Positions 24,231 through 33,564 are shown, numbered from the stretch's first letter. The stretch: 64,000 bases of DNA from Mycolicibacterium sp. CBMA 226 (GCF_009729075.1 NZ_VTGY01000015.1:124001-188000), one strand, 5' to 3'. The notes: a model not told the origin generated them from the letters alone. A program made the numbers and translations.

Positions 24231-25052
24231 TCAGCGCAGCTCGGCGATGACCTTCGCGAAGGCCTCCGAATGCTGTTGCTGAACAATGAAATAACTCACC
24301 CCATAGCGATCCCGTAACTCCTGGATCCGGTCGGCCATGTCGGCGGTGCTGCCGCTGAGCACGCCGGGCGTCGTCATCAGTTCGGCGTCGCTGACATCAG
24401 GCTGGAAACGCCGGGTCATCGACAGCTCGGGGATGCCGGATCCGTCGGTCGGCACCGCGGTGATGGCGAGGTTCAGCTCCAGCTCGTCGAAGCGGGCGCC
24501 GGCGGCGTTGCGGACGAAGGAGACGCGCTCGGCGAGCGGATCGTGGTCGTCGGTGCGCGGCCCGCCGCCGGTCAAGCCGATGATCTGCGCCTGTTGGGCG
24601 GCGACGGTCAGCAGCTTGTCGCCGGCGCCGGCGATCATGACCGGCACATCGGGCAGGTGGGTGCGCAGGTACGACGTGACGTGCGCCGTGTACTCCACCC
24701 GCTTGCCGGCGCTGGGGAACGGCAACTCGGCGGCGTCGAACTCTTCTTTGACGTACCCGGCGCCGAGGCCCGTCTCGAAACGCCCCTCGGTCAGGTCGCG
24801 CATGGCGGCGATGTCGCGGGCCAGCAGCGCGGGCTTATAGAAGCAGGCGTTGAACACGAACGTGCCCAGATGCAGGGTGCTGGTCGCCACGGCGGCTGTC
24901 GCCAGTACCGGAAACGGCGCCGGTGCGCCCAGATGATCGGGCACCAGTAGGACGTCGTAGCCGAGGTCTTCAGCGCGCCGCGCCGCGGCCTGAACTGCCG
25001 ACCGACTGTCGGTATGTCGCAGGCCCACTCCGAACCGGAAATCTCTCGTCAT
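24231..25052 (-). CDS. LLM-class F420-dependent oxidoreductase
   Basis: This 273-residue TIM-barrel luciferase-like enzyme has R-F-G-V-G-L-R, A-E-D-L-G-Y-D-V-L-L-V-P-D-H, and a T-L-H-L-G-T-F-V block followed by D-L-T-E-G-R-F-E-T-G-L-G-A-G-Y. This wording is typical of the mycobacterial F420 subfamily. ATG 25052 (M-T-R-D-F-R-F) is chosen; the open frame continuing to 25940 is antisense to the MFS gene. It is divergent from the MFS gene with 52 bp between starts. Confidence 0.85.
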   Translation of the reverse strand: MTRDFRFGVGLRHTDSRSAVQAAARRAEDLGYDVLLVPDHLGAPAPFPVLATAAVATSTLHLGTFVFNACFYKPALLARDIAAMRDLTEGRFETGLGAGYVKEEFDAAELPFPSAGKRVEYTAHVTSYLRTHLPDVPVMIAGAGDKLLTVAAQQAQIIGLTGGGPRTDDHDPLAERVSFVRNAAGARFDELELNLAITAVPTDGSGIPELSMTRRFQPDVSDAELMTTPGVLSGSTADMADRIQELRDRYGVSYFIVQQQHSEAFAKVIAELR

Positions 25053-25104
25053 GTGTTCGACCTTACGGACACGCCGGGTGCACCCGCCGGTGCAAACTGC
25101 AGAT

Positions 25105-26631
25105 GTGAACTCCAGACTGACGCTGGCCGCGGTCTGCGTGGTGGTGTTCATGCTGCTGCTCGACATGACGATCGTCGCCGCCGCACTGGCCGACATCCAG
25201 GCTTCGCTGCACGCGCCCCTGTCGGGGCTGCAGTGGGTGGTCGATGCGTACGCCCTCCCGATGGCGGGATTGTTGCTGACCGCAGCGACGGTGGGAGACC
25301 GGCTGGGGCGGCGGCGGTTGTATCTCGGCGGACTGGTGGTGTTCATGTTCGCCTCGGCCGGGTGTGCGCTGGCTCGCAACATCGATGTGCTGAACGGGCT
25401 GCGCGCCGTCCAGGGCTCGGCCGGTGCGGTGCTGCTCGGGGTATCGCTGCCGATGATCGCGGCCGTTTTTCCCGATGCACGACAGCGGGCGGGCGCCATC
25501 GCCGCGTACGGTGCGGCCATGGGGGCCGGCGGTGCTGTGGGGCCGCTGCTGGGTGGTGCGCTGGTCACTGCGTACGGGTGGCCGTCGATCTTCCTGATCA
25601 ATCTGCCGGTCGGGGTGCTCGCGCTGTACATCGTCATCTTCGCCGTCCCGGAAAGCGCCGTCGCAGAGTCCCGCCCGGTCGACGTCTGGGGCACGGTGGT
25701 GTTGACGGCGGCGTTGTTCGCCGGTGTGTACGTGCTCATCGAAGGCAACCGGTTCGGCTGGAGCAGCCCGATCATGTTGGGGCTGAGCGCATTCTGTGTG
25801 ATCGCGCTGGCTGCTTTCGGCTTACGAGAGTCACGTCTACCCGGGCCGATGCTGGACGTGCGGCTGCTCGCCGGCCCCGGTTTCGCCGGCGTCTCCCTGG
25901 CCGCATTCGCCGCCACCGGAACGCTGATCGCATCAACCAATTACCTCGCGTTGTACTTCATGAACACGCTGGGATTCACCCCGTTCGGTGCCGGGCTGCG
26001 GGCGTTGCCCCTCACGTTGGCCATCGTCGTGGGTGCCCCCGCGGCGATGCTGGCGGCGCGGCGCATCCCGGTGGTGGCGACCATGCCCGCCGGTGTCGCG
26101 TTGATTGCCGTGGGCATGTGGATGATGACGGCAGTAAACGCGAATACGACATGGACCCACTTCATCTCGGGATCGGTCGTGGCCGGGCTGGGGCTCGGCG
26201 GACTGTCCGCTCTGACCTCTGACGCGGCGCTGCGCTTCGTACCGATCGCCGACGCCGGCATGGCGACGGGAACCGTCAGCACGGCGCGCCAGATCGGCAT
26301 CCTGGCCGGCGTCGCCGGGCTGGGTGCGTTGTTCAGCCGGCACGCGGGTGACCTTGCGACCTCGCGGCTTTCCGCAGTCCCCGGGCTACGAGCCGAAGCG
26401 GCCCGGCAGCTGAGCGACGGGCTGGCCGCGGGCGCCGGGTTGCGGGCGCTCGAGGTCGTACCCGAACGGATGCGTCCCGCGCTCGCGACGCTCGCCCGGG
26501 AAGCCGGCGCGGCCGGCATGCACTCCGCGTTGACGGCCGCCGCGCTGGCCGCCACCACGGCCACATTGGTCGTCGCGCTCCTCATCCGGATCGGAGCCCG
26601 GCAAACAATCATTGCCGATGCTATGGATTAG
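25105..26631 (+). CDS. MFS transporter, DHA2/EmrB-QacA type
   Basis: This 508-residue protein has 14 predicted spans. L-L-D-M-T-I-V-A-A-A-L in helix 1 and V-G-D-R-L-G-R-R-R (motif A) identify the drug:H+ antiporter-2 family. GTG 25105 begins just before helix 1; the track to 25051 adds a hydrophilic stretch with no ribosome site. Unlike the pump at 21454 it has no extra cytoplasmic domain. Substrate unknown. Confidence 0.88.
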   Translation: MNSRLTLAAVCVVVFMLLLDMTIVAAALADIQASLHAPLSGLQWVVDAYALPMAGLLLTAATVGDRLGRRRLYLGGLVVFMFASAGCALARNIDVLNGLRAVQGSAGAVLLGVSLPMIAAVFPDARQRAGAIAAYGAAMGAGGAVGPLLGGALVTAYGWPSIFLINLPVGVLALYIVIFAVPESAVAESRPVDVWGTVVLTAALFAGVYVLIEGNRFGWSSPIMLGLSAFCVIALAAFGLRESRLPGPMLDVRLLAGPGFAGVSLAAFAATGTLIASTNYLALYFMNTLGFTPFGAGLRALPLTLAIVVGAPAAMLAARRIPVVATMPAGVALIAVGMWMMTAVNANTTWTHFISGSVVAGLGLGGLSALTSDAALRFVPIADAGMATGTVSTARQIGILAGVAGLGALFSRHAGDLATSRLSAVPGLRAEAARQLSDGLAAGAGLRALEVVPERMRPALATLAREAGAAGMHSALTAAALAATTATLVVALLIRIGARQTIIADAMD

Positions 26632-26677
26632 CCGAAGTTGCTACGGCCGGGGCTGAAGGCGGATATTTTCAAACCTT

Positions 26678-27487
26678 ATGGTCGGCGCTGCTGTTCTCAT
26701 CCCAGCGACCGACTCCGGCCGCTACAGCGTCGTCATCTCCGACGACCCCGACGAAATCGAGGCAGCGCAGCGCCTGCGGTACCAGACGTTCGCCGAGGAG
26801 CTGGGCGCCGCACTCCCGCAAGCGATTCGTGGCCCGCGCACCGGCGAGATGATCGACATCGACCGCTTCGACGCATACAGCGATCACCTGCTGGCCCGGG
26901 ATGAGCAGACGGGGGCGATCGTCGGCTGTTACCGGTTGCTGCCGCCGGACGGCGCCCGGGCCGCCGGCGGCATCTTCACCGACACCAATTTCGAGATGAG
27001 TGCCGGCATCGACGCGTTGCGGCCGTCACTGGTGGAGTTGGGCCGCGCCAGCGTGCATCCCGACCACCGCAGCGGCGCAGTGATGGCGATGCTGTGGGCC
27101 GGCATCCTGCGCTACCAGGAACTGACCGGCTACCGGTGGGCGATCGGCAGTCTCTCGGTGCGCATGGCGGACGGCGGTTCGCGTGGCGCGCTGGTGCGTG
27201 GCGTCCTCGACCGGGCATACCGGCGGCACCCGGCGCCGCCCGAGTTTCACGTGACGCCACGAAACCCGGTGCAGGTCAATGGAATACCTCTCGCCGAGTT
27301 GCCCGACCCCGGTCGGGTGCGGATTCCGCCGATGGTGGCGGGCAGCCTGCGGATCGGGGGCGTCATCTGCGGGGAACCCTCGTACGACCCGGAATTCGAC
27401 ATGGCCGATTTCGTCGTGCTGATCAATCGCGACATGGTGCATCAGCTCTACCTCGCCCGGCTGACCCGCAATCATGTCCAGACCTGA
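26678..27487 (+). CDS. GNAT-like N-acyltransferase (OlsB/haemolysin-type, Acetyltransf_5 family)
   Basis: This 269-residue protein has the ornithine-acyl-ACP N-acyltransferase pattern: A-A-Q-R-L-R-Y-Q-T-F, then D-I-D-R-F-D-A-Y-S-D-H-L, V-G-C-Y-R-L-L-P, E-L-G-R-A-S-V-H-P-D-H-R-S-G and L-W-A-G-I-L-R-Y. Family members acylate ornithine or similar amines. The downstream amino-acid N-hydroxylase overlaps it by 14 bp, so the two probably act on the same amino acid side chain. Confidence 0.75.
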   Translation: MVGAAVLIPATDSGRYSVVISDDPDEIEAAQRLRYQTFAEELGAALPQAIRGPRTGEMIDIDRFDAYSDHLLARDEQTGAIVGCYRLLPPDGARAAGGIFTDTNFEMSAGIDALRPSLVELGRASVHPDHRSGAVMAMLWAGILRYQELTGYRWAIGSLSVRMADGGSRGALVRGVLDRAYRRHPAPPEFHVTPRNPVQVNGIPLAELPDPGRVRIPPMVAGSLRIGGVICGEPSYDPEFDMADFVVLINRDMVHQLYLARLTRNHVQT

Positions 27488-28700
27488 CATCCCCGAGATG
27501 CTGGGAGTCGGGTTCGGGCCGTCGAATCTGGCGCTGGCGGTGGCCCTTTCAGAGCGTGGCGTACGCGGCCGATTCGTCGATGCCCAGCAGCGGTTCGGCT
27601 GGCACCGCGACATGTTGCTGCCGGGCACCCGCATGCAGATCCCGTTCCTGAAAGACCTGGCGACGCTGCGTAATCCGCGGAGCGCGTTCACGTTCGTGAA
27701 CTATCTGAATGAACGTGGCAGGTTGGTCGCCTTCATCGGTCGCCATGACGTGTTTCCCAGCCGGCACGAATTTCACGATTACCTGCAGTGGGCTGCGGGC
27801 CAGTTCGCCGCCGACGTCCACTACGGCCGCCGCGTGGTCGGGGTGGCGGGGAGCGACGCCGGATTCACGGTGCAGTTGGACACTGGCGAGATCATGTCGG
27901 CGCGCACCCTGGTGCTGGGCACGGGTCTGCACCCCGTGCTGCCCGCCGGTACGCAGCCGAGCCTCCGGCAATGGCACAGCCACCAATTGCTCAGTGCCCT
28001 GGCGGCTCTCGGGCCCCTGGCGCGCGGCCGCGTCGCCGTGGTCGGCGCGGGGCAGAGCGCCGCCGAGGTGGTCGCCTACCTGCACCACTCCTTCCCGCGT
28101 GCTGAGGTGCACGCGGTGTTCGGCCGGTACGGGTACAGCCTGGCCGACGACAGCGCGTTCGTGAACCGCATTTTCGATCCCGCCGCGGTCGACGAGTTCT
28201 TTGGCGCGGACAGCGCGGAGCGCAAGCGCCTGCTCGACTATCACCGGTCGGCGAACTACTCCGCGGTCGACGTCGACCTCATCGCGGACCTGTATGAACG
28301 CGAATACGGCGAACGCGTGACGGGGGACCGCCGACTGTTCCTGCACCGCGCCTGCAGCGTCGTCGGATCCGAGGAAGACGATGCAGAGGTCCGGCTCTGC
28401 CTTCGCAACCACATCGACAACACGACCGAGACAGTCCGCTGCGATGCGGTGGTGTACGCGACCGGATACGCGCCGATGGATGTGGCGGCGTTCCTGGGTG
28501 ACCTGGCGTCTTGCTATGAGTTCGACGACCAGGGCCGCCCGCTGGCCACCCGCGACTACAAGTTGGTGGCCAGGCCGGGTGCGCCCGGCGACATCTATCT
28601 CAACGGCGCGACGGTCGAACACAGCCACGGGCTCGGTGCGACGCTGCTGTCGAACGTCGCCGTCCGCAGCGGGGAGATCGCGGCCGCGATCAGCCCGTGA
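27474..28700 (+). CDS. L-lysine/L-ornithine N-monooxygenase family flavoprotein
   Basis: This 408-residue class B-type hydroxylase has N-terminal FAD motif G-V-G-F-G-P-S-N (11-18), the siderophore-hydroxylase block W-H-R-D-M-L-L-P-G-T-R-M-Q, F-L-K-D-L-A-T-L-R-N-P, NADPH motif V-V-G-A-G-Q-S-A-A-E, and the C-terminal Y-A-T-G-Y. These are the signatures of IucD/SidA/MbtG enzymes that hydroxylate the terminal amine of Lys or Orn. No NRPS or NIS synthetase is in the window. It overlaps the convergent mntH stop by 11 bp. Confidence 0.85.
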   Translation: MSRPDIPEMLGVGFGPSNLALAVALSERGVRGRFVDAQQRFGWHRDMLLPGTRMQIPFLKDLATLRNPRSAFTFVNYLNERGRLVAFIGRHDVFPSRHEFHDYLQWAAGQFAADVHYGRRVVGVAGSDAGFTVQLDTGEIMSARTLVLGTGLHPVLPAGTQPSLRQWHSHQLLSALAALGPLARGRVAVVGAGQSAAEVVAYLHHSFPRAEVHAVFGRYGYSLADDSAFVNRIFDPAAVDEFFGADSAERKRLLDYHRSANYSAVDVDLIADLYEREYGERVTGDRRLFLHRACSVVGSEEDDAEVRLCLRNHIDNTTETVRCDAVVYATGYAPMDVAAFLGDLASCYEFDDQGRPLATRDYKLVARPGAPGDIYLNGATVEHSHGLGATLLSNVAVRSGEIAAAISP

Positions 28701-29925
28701 CGGTCAGATAGATCAACACCACGTTCAGCACCGAAATCAGCACGGCCACAGCCCATCCCAGCGCGGTGACGACGCGATGATTGACGTGTTCACCCATCAC
28801 GGCGCGGTCGCTGGTCAGCCGGACCAACGGAACCAGCGCGAACGGGATACCGAACGACAGCACCACCTGCGAGATGACCAACGCGCGCGTCGGGTCGAAT
28901 CCGACGGCCAGCACCACCAATGCCGGAATGACGGTGACGGCCCGCCGGAGCAACAGGGGGTACGACCGGTTCAGCAGGCCCTGCATGATCATCGCGCCGG
29001 CATAGGCGCCGACCGACGAGGACGCCAGGCCCGAAGCCAGCAGACCGATGGCAAAACACAGCGCGACCGACGGACCCAGGGCATGGCCGACCGCGGCATA
29101 TGCGCCCGAGATGGTGTCGGTGCCATCGACGCCCTGCAGGTGGCTCGCCGCGACCAGCAGCATCGACAGGTTCACCGCGCCCGCGACAACCATCGCCAAA
29201 CCGACGTCGAAGCGGGTGACGCGCAGCATGTGGCGCAGCGGTGCGCCGACCTCAGGCTTCCCGTGCCGGTCGCGGGCGAGGCCAGAATGCAGGTAGACGA
29301 CGTGCGGCATGACCGTCGCGCCCAGGATCGCGGTGGCCAGCAGGAGGCTCTCCGACCCGGCGAAGTGGGGCACCATGCCGCCGAGCACGTCGCCGGCTGC
29401 GGGCGGGTCGACGACGAGGCTGGCAAGGAAACCGAGGGTGATGATCATCAGCAGGCCGGCGATAACCCGTTCGAACGCGCGCTGGCCGCCGCGGTTCTGC
29501 ACCGACAGCAGACACATGGACACCACGCCGGTGATCACGCCGCCCAGCAGCATGGGCAGGCCGAACAATAGTTGCAGCGCGATTGCGCCGCCCACGACCT
29601 CCGCGAGATCGGTTGCGACGGCCACCAGTTCGGCTTGGACCCAGAATGCGAGCCGGGTTGGGGTGCGGCAGTTCTGGGCCACCAACTCGGGGAGCGATCG
29701 ACCGGTCGTCAGACCCAGCTTGGCCGACAGGTACTGCACCAGGCCGGCCATCATATTGGCCAGCAGGATCACCCACACGAGCAGGAAGCCGAACTTCGCG
29801 CCCGCGCTGATGTTCGCCGCAACATTGCCCGGATCGACGTACGCGATGGCAGCGACGAATGCCGGGCCGAGCAAGGACCACGTCGGGCGCGACGGTGCAC
29901 GGGTCTCGGTCAGCACTGCACTCAC
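28690..29925 (-). CDS. mntH: Nramp-family divalent metal (Mn2+) transporter MntH
   Basis: This 411-residue, 11-helix importer has the helix-1 D-P-G-N (31-34) and helix-6 M-P-H motifs that coordinate the metal, and the G-A-x-x-M-P-H context is canonical. GTG 29925 is the start. The upstream region carries a DtxR-family-like box (29954-29968), so expression is probably repressed by MntR or IdeR when Mn or Fe is sufficient. It converges on and overlaps the N-hydroxylase gene. Confidence 0.92.
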   Translation of the reverse strand: MSAVLTETRAPSRPTWSLLGPAFVAAIAYVDPGNVAANISAGAKFGFLLVWVILLANMMAGLVQYLSAKLGLTTGRSLPELVAQNCRTPTRLAFWVQAELVAVATDLAEVVGGAIALQLLFGLPMLLGGVITGVVSMCLLSVQNRGGQRAFERVIAGLLMIITLGFLASLVVDPPAAGDVLGGMVPHFAGSESLLLATAILGATVMPHVVYLHSGLARDRHGKPEVGAPLRHMLRVTRFDVGLAMVVAGAVNLSMLLVAASHLQGVDGTDTISGAYAAVGHALGPSVALCFAIGLLASGLASSSVGAYAGAMIMQGLLNRSYPLLLRRAVTVIPALVVLAVGFDPTRALVISQVVLSFGIPFALVPLVRLTSDRAVMGEHVNHRVVTALGWAVAVLISVLNVVLIYLTVTG

Positions 29926-29953
29926 TCTCTATCCGGGTCTGCGAATAGAAAAG

Positions 29954-29968
29954 TTAGGTTAGCCGAAA
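29954..29968. promoter_or_regulatory. DtxR-family (MntR/IdeR-type) operator upstream of mntH
   Basis: TTAGGTTAGCCGAAA reproduces one complete IdeR half-site (TTAGGTTAG), and has TTnGG-N4-CCnAA symmetry. The second half of a 19-bp IdeR box is poor, so an MntR site is as likely. It lies 29 bp upstream of the mntH start. Confidence 0.6.
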
Positions 29969-29989
29969 TCTGGCGATTGCGGAAATATC

Positions 29990-32530
29990 TCAGCCGGCGG
30001 TCGAGTGCCCGTCGGGAGGCGGCGGGATGTCGCGGATCTGATGCCGGCTGGTGACGCCCAGCTTCGGAAATGAGCGGTAGAGATATCCGGAGACCGTGCG
30101 CGTCGAGAGTTGCAGTTGCGCCGCGATCTGCGGGTTGGTCAGGCCGCGGCCGGCAAGGTAGACGACCTGATGCTCCTGGGGGCTCAGTTGTCCGGTCGTC
30201 GGCGTCGCAGGCGCCGCCGCGGCCGCCCCGGAGGCGCGCAGTTCCCGGCCGCAGATTGCCAGCCACGGCCTGGCGCCCAGCGTCTCGAAGATCGCCAGCG
30301 CGGCGGAGATGTGCTGGCGCGCTTCTTTCCGTCGCCGGCTGCGCCGAAGCCAGCCCGAGTAGGTGAGGCGCAACCGGGCGCGTTCGAACGGCCATTGCTC
30401 GCCGGTAACGTCGGTCAGCGTGCGGGCCAGGGTGTTGCCGGCGTCCCCGACGCCGAGTAGCGCGGAGGTGTGGTTCACCAGTTGGTCGATGCGCGCCGAA
30501 TTCGGCTGCGGGAGGTGGGTCAGCGCGGCAGTGAATCTGCTCCGCGCGTCGTCGATCATGCCCGTCCGCACGGCGGCCTCGGCGTAGTCGACGAGCGCCC
30601 GGAAGGACACGTACGGGTGCAGCGGTCTGCCGGCGGTGGTGAACAGCTCGGCCAGATGGCCGTAGGCCCCGAGGTCATTGCCGTCGACGAGGTTGATCAG
30701 TCCGAGGACGTGGTGCGCCTGCGCGGAGTGGAAGCGATTGTCGTGGAAATCCAGCGCATCGAGGGCGGTGGTCAGCTGACCGCGAGCGGCTGCGGTGTCG
30801 CCGCGCCGGGCGGCGACCATCCCCCGAAGTAGGTTGCCGGTCGCGGTGACCAGTGGCTGATCGCTGACGGCGCCGAGCGTGTGCAGCCGGCCGGTGATTC
30901 TGAGTGCCTCGTCCCAGCGTCCGGAGTCGACGCACGACCACGCCAAGATGGTTGCCGTCAGCGCGTGTCCGTTCGTCGAATCATGTTGTGTCATCTGGGA
31001 TTGCGCGAGGCGCAGACTGCGGATGCTGAGCTCTGAGTCGTCGGTCACGCCGGCGGCGAGGCCGATCAGGCTCAGGTCGAGAGTGTCGAGGCCACCCGCC
31101 GGCGGGACAGTGAAAGCGGCCAACTCGGCGCGGGCCTGCGGGGAGTCGGTCACCGCCCGGACCCACAGCCGCGATGCCGTCGAGCCGCCGGTCGTCACCG
31201 GCATCGCGTCGTCCAAGCGCTGCAGCATCTGTGCAGCGCCCCGATACGCGGCTGGATCACCGGACAGGAATGCCGCGGCCGCCGCCACCCGCAACGGTTC
31301 CCAGGCCAGTGCAGGCTCCAGCGCGAGCGCTTCGTTGGCGGCGGCCAGCAGGGTCCCGGCGGCGGCGCGCCCGTCGGTCCACATCGTGGCCATCCCGTGG
31401 GCGGTCAGTGCACGGATCCGGTCATGTGGGCTGCCGGTGGTCGATGACGCAGCATGGCATCGGTGCCAGGTCTCGCGCTGCGGCAGCGCAGTCAGTGCGT
31501 CGGCCAGCAACTGGTGGGCGTCCTGCCGAGCGGTCAGCGGCGCCCCGTAGTAGGCGGCCGACCGGATGAGCGGATTGATGGGGCTGATCCGTGAGGACTC
31601 GACCCGCACGATGCCCGCGGTCTCTGCCGGCGCCAGGACCGCCGGGTCGGCCAACGCTCCCGGGGGCAACACGCGCAGGTCTGCCGCCGACGCCGTCGCG
31701 ATGGTGACAAGCGCGAGGCGGGTGGTTGCGGGCAGGTGGGTCAGGTGCTGGGCGTAGACGGCATGGACGCTGATCGGCAGCGGGATCGGGTCCGGTGCGT
31801 AGTCCGCGGTGGCCGCCGGGCCGGCGGTCGCATTGGAAAAGTGGATGATCGCAGCGGCATTGCCCGCGGACTGTTTCAGGATCTGCTCGCGCAGGACGCC
31901 GCTCGGCGGTGTGGACTGAGCCTCCAGCAGGTCGATCGACTGGTCGAGATTCAGTGGGCCGAGCGGAATTTCGACAGCCGACCGGCCGGCCAGCCCCGTC
32001 GTTGCGACGATGTCGGGCAGGGTCAGGGCTACGGTGATCGGGCGACCCGCACTACGGCGGGCGGCGAACAACAGGACGCTGCGGGATTGATCATCGAGCC
32101 AGTGGGCGTCGTCGACCGTGACCAGCACCGGCTGTCGCCGCGGCACCGCGTCCAAGAGTTCGAGCAGTGCCGTGGCCAATCTGGCGGTGTGGATCTGATC
32201 ACCGAACAGCGGTGTGCTGAAGAGGGTTTCGATGACATCGGCGCGACCGTATGGGCTGGCTTCGGCGTCGTTCAACGCCCGCAGGAGTCGGTGGAGGCCA
32301 CCCAGCGGAGTGTTGACCTCACCGGGCAGTCCGGCGATTCCGAGGATGCGATGGCCCAGTGAATCAGCTTGTCGCTGGGCCGCAGCCAACAGCGACGTCT
32401 TTCCCGCGCCGAGTGCCCCCGAGATGACGATCACCTGTCCGTGCGGCGGAGCCGCGATGGCATCCCGTAACACCGCGAGTTCGGCGTCGCGCCCGATGAG
32501 CTGCGTCGACGCGGTGTTCACAGGAACCAT
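29990..32530 (-). CDS. large ATP-binding LuxR-family regulator (LAL type)
   Basis: This 846-residue protein has an N-terminal AAA/STAND ATPase with Walker A G-A-L-G-A-G-K-T (38-45) and Walker B-like V-L-V-T-V-D-D-A-H-W-L-D. A long alpha-helical TPR-like middle follows, and then a C-terminal LuxR helix-turn-helix (L-S-P-Q-E-H-Q-V-V-Y-L-A-G-R-G-L-T-N-P-Q-I then T-V-S-G-Y-L). ATG 32530 is 11 residues before the I-G-R-D motif usual at the start of LAL proteins. It is divergent from the LysR gene (about 74 bp), which may share control. Target genes unknown. Confidence 0.88.
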   Translation of the reverse strand: MVPVNTASTQLIGRDAELAVLRDAIAAPPHGQVIVISGALGAGKTSLLAAAQRQADSLGHRILGIAGLPGEVNTPLGGLHRLLRALNDAEASPYGRADVIETLFSTPLFGDQIHTARLATALLELLDAVPRRQPVLVTVDDAHWLDDQSRSVLLFAARRSAGRPITVALTLPDIVATTGLAGRSAVEIPLGPLNLDQSIDLLEAQSTPPSGVLREQILKQSAGNAAAIIHFSNATAGPAATADYAPDPIPLPISVHAVYAQHLTHLPATTRLALVTIATASAADLRVLPPGALADPAVLAPAETAGIVRVESSRISPINPLIRSAAYYGAPLTARQDAHQLLADALTALPQRETWHRCHAASSTTGSPHDRIRALTAHGMATMWTDGRAAAGTLLAAANEALALEPALAWEPLRVAAAAAFLSGDPAAYRGAAQMLQRLDDAMPVTTGGSTASRLWVRAVTDSPQARAELAAFTVPPAGGLDTLDLSLIGLAAGVTDDSELSIRSLRLAQSQMTQHDSTNGHALTATILAWSCVDSGRWDEALRITGRLHTLGAVSDQPLVTATGNLLRGMVAARRGDTAAARGQLTTALDALDFHDNRFHSAQAHHVLGLINLVDGNDLGAYGHLAELFTTAGRPLHPYVSFRALVDYAEAAVRTGMIDDARSRFTAALTHLPQPNSARIDQLVNHTSALLGVGDAGNTLARTLTDVTGEQWPFERARLRLTYSGWLRRSRRRKEARQHISAALAIFETLGARPWLAICGRELRASGAAAAAPATPTTGQLSPQEHQVVYLAGRGLTNPQIAAQLQLSTRTVSGYLYRSFPKLGVTSRHQIRDIPPPPDGHSTAG

Positions 32531-32579
32531 GAGACATCCGATCGGTCAACACGTCTAATGACAGATATTGATAAGTCCC

Positions 32580-32594
32580 ATCTATGACGTAGAT
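32580..32594. promoter_or_regulatory. LysR-type box ATCTA-TGACG-TAGAT
   Basis: A perfect 5-bp palindrome has the T-N11-A signature of LysR-type binding sites. It lies in the divergent luxR/lysR region and overlaps the lysR -10 element. Confidence 0.6.
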
Positions 32595-32597
32595 AAT
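32592..32597 (+). promoter_or_regulatory. -10 element of lysR, leaderless spacing
   Basis: GATAAT ends 7 nt before GTG 32605, predicting transcription from the start codon. It overlaps the LysR box by 3 bp, so bound regulator should repress its own gene. Confidence 0.5.
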
Positions 32598-32604
32598 CTT
32601 GCGC

Positions 32605-33495
32605 GTGGAGCTACGGCAGGTCGAGCACTTTGTGGCGGTCGCCGTCGAGCGAAGCTTCACCCGCGCGGCCCGGCGCGTTCACGTCGTCCAGTCCGCCATC
32701 TCGACGTCGATCGCGAAGCTCGAGCGTGAGCTCGGTGTGCAGTTGTTCGATCGTTCCCGTCAGCAGATCGAGCTCACCGTCGCCGGCGAACGGTTCCTTG
32801 CCCAGGCGCACGAGCTCTTGCGCGTTGCGGGTTCGGCCGCGGAATCGGTGGCATGCAGTCGGGGGCAGCTGATGGGTAGCGTCGAGTTCGGATCATTGAT
32901 CTCGTACGGCCCGATGGATGTTGCCCGGGTACTCGGGGAGTTCCATCGAGCCCATCCCTTGGTACGGCTTCGTTTGCAGCTCAATCAATCTGGAGCCTCG
33001 GCATATCTCTCGGCGCTCGTCGAAGGCTCGCTCGATCTGGCCCTGGTCTCGGTGCCCAACAGATTTCCGCCACAGCTGGAAATGCGGTTGATGTTCGAGG
33101 AGCCGATGGTCTTCGTGTGCCGCGGTGATCACCCCATGGCGTCGAAGAAGGCGGTCAGTCTGATCGAGCTGGCAGACGAGGACCTGATCGGGTTCCCGCC
33201 GGATTGGGGCTTTCGCGCGTTGATGGACAACGCATTTCTGGCTGCGGGCATCCAATCGCGGCCGGTCCATGTCATTCCTGCGGGCTTCTCTGTTGTCGGT
33301 GAACTGGTTCGCCAAGGTCTGGGGACCACTTTCATGCCCGTGTCCGAATGTGCGGAGTCAGGCGATCTGCGCGCTGTCGAATTGCGTCAGACCGTCATGT
33401 GGCGGGTGTACCTGGCGTCGCAGCCGATGGACCGGCTGACGCCCGCCACCGCGGCTTTGGCGGACATGCTGATTCACGCGGCGCCGTCAGGCTAG
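32605..33495 (+). CDS. LysR-family transcriptional regulator
   Basis: This 296-residue protein has an N-terminal winged helix (M-E-L-R-Q-V-E-H-F-V-A-V-A, S-F-T-R-A-A-R-R-V-H-V-V-Q-S-A-I-S), followed by L-E-x-E-L-G-V-Q-L-F-D-R-S-R, and then a periplasmic-binding-protein-like effector domain. GTG 32605 is preferred over TTG 32599 because of the leaderless -10 spacing. LysR proteins commonly control the divergent gene, here the LAL regulator. Confidence 0.88.
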   Translation: MELRQVEHFVAVAVERSFTRAARRVHVVQSAISTSIAKLERELGVQLFDRSRQQIELTVAGERFLAQAHELLRVAGSAAESVACSRGQLMGSVEFGSLISYGPMDVARVLGEFHRAHPLVRLRLQLNQSGASAYLSALVEGSLDLALVSVPNRFPPQLEMRLMFEEPMVFVCRGDHPMASKKAVSLIELADEDLIGFPPDWGFRALMDNAFLAAGIQSRPVHVIPAGFSVVGELVRQGLGTTFMPVSECAESGDLRAVELRQTVMWRVYLASQPMDRLTPATAALADMLIHAAPSG

Positions 33496-33509
33496 CTCTC
33501 TGTGAGTGC

Positions 33510-33552
33510 TGGCTTGTGGTCGATATCTCTCGAGATCGTCGACCACAAGCCA
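33510..33552. terminator. bidirectional terminator hairpin
   Basis: A perfect 14-bp stem (33510-33523 with 33539-33552, loop of 15) lies between the convergent lysR and secreted-protein genes. It lacks a U-tract. Confidence 0.7.
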
Positions 33553-33564
33553 ACATTCGCTGTC

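Noticed and set aside
26632..26677. IdeR box before the acyltransferase/N-hydroxylase pair
   Set aside because: No TTAGGTTAG-like sequence was found there; the only such site is upstream of mntH.
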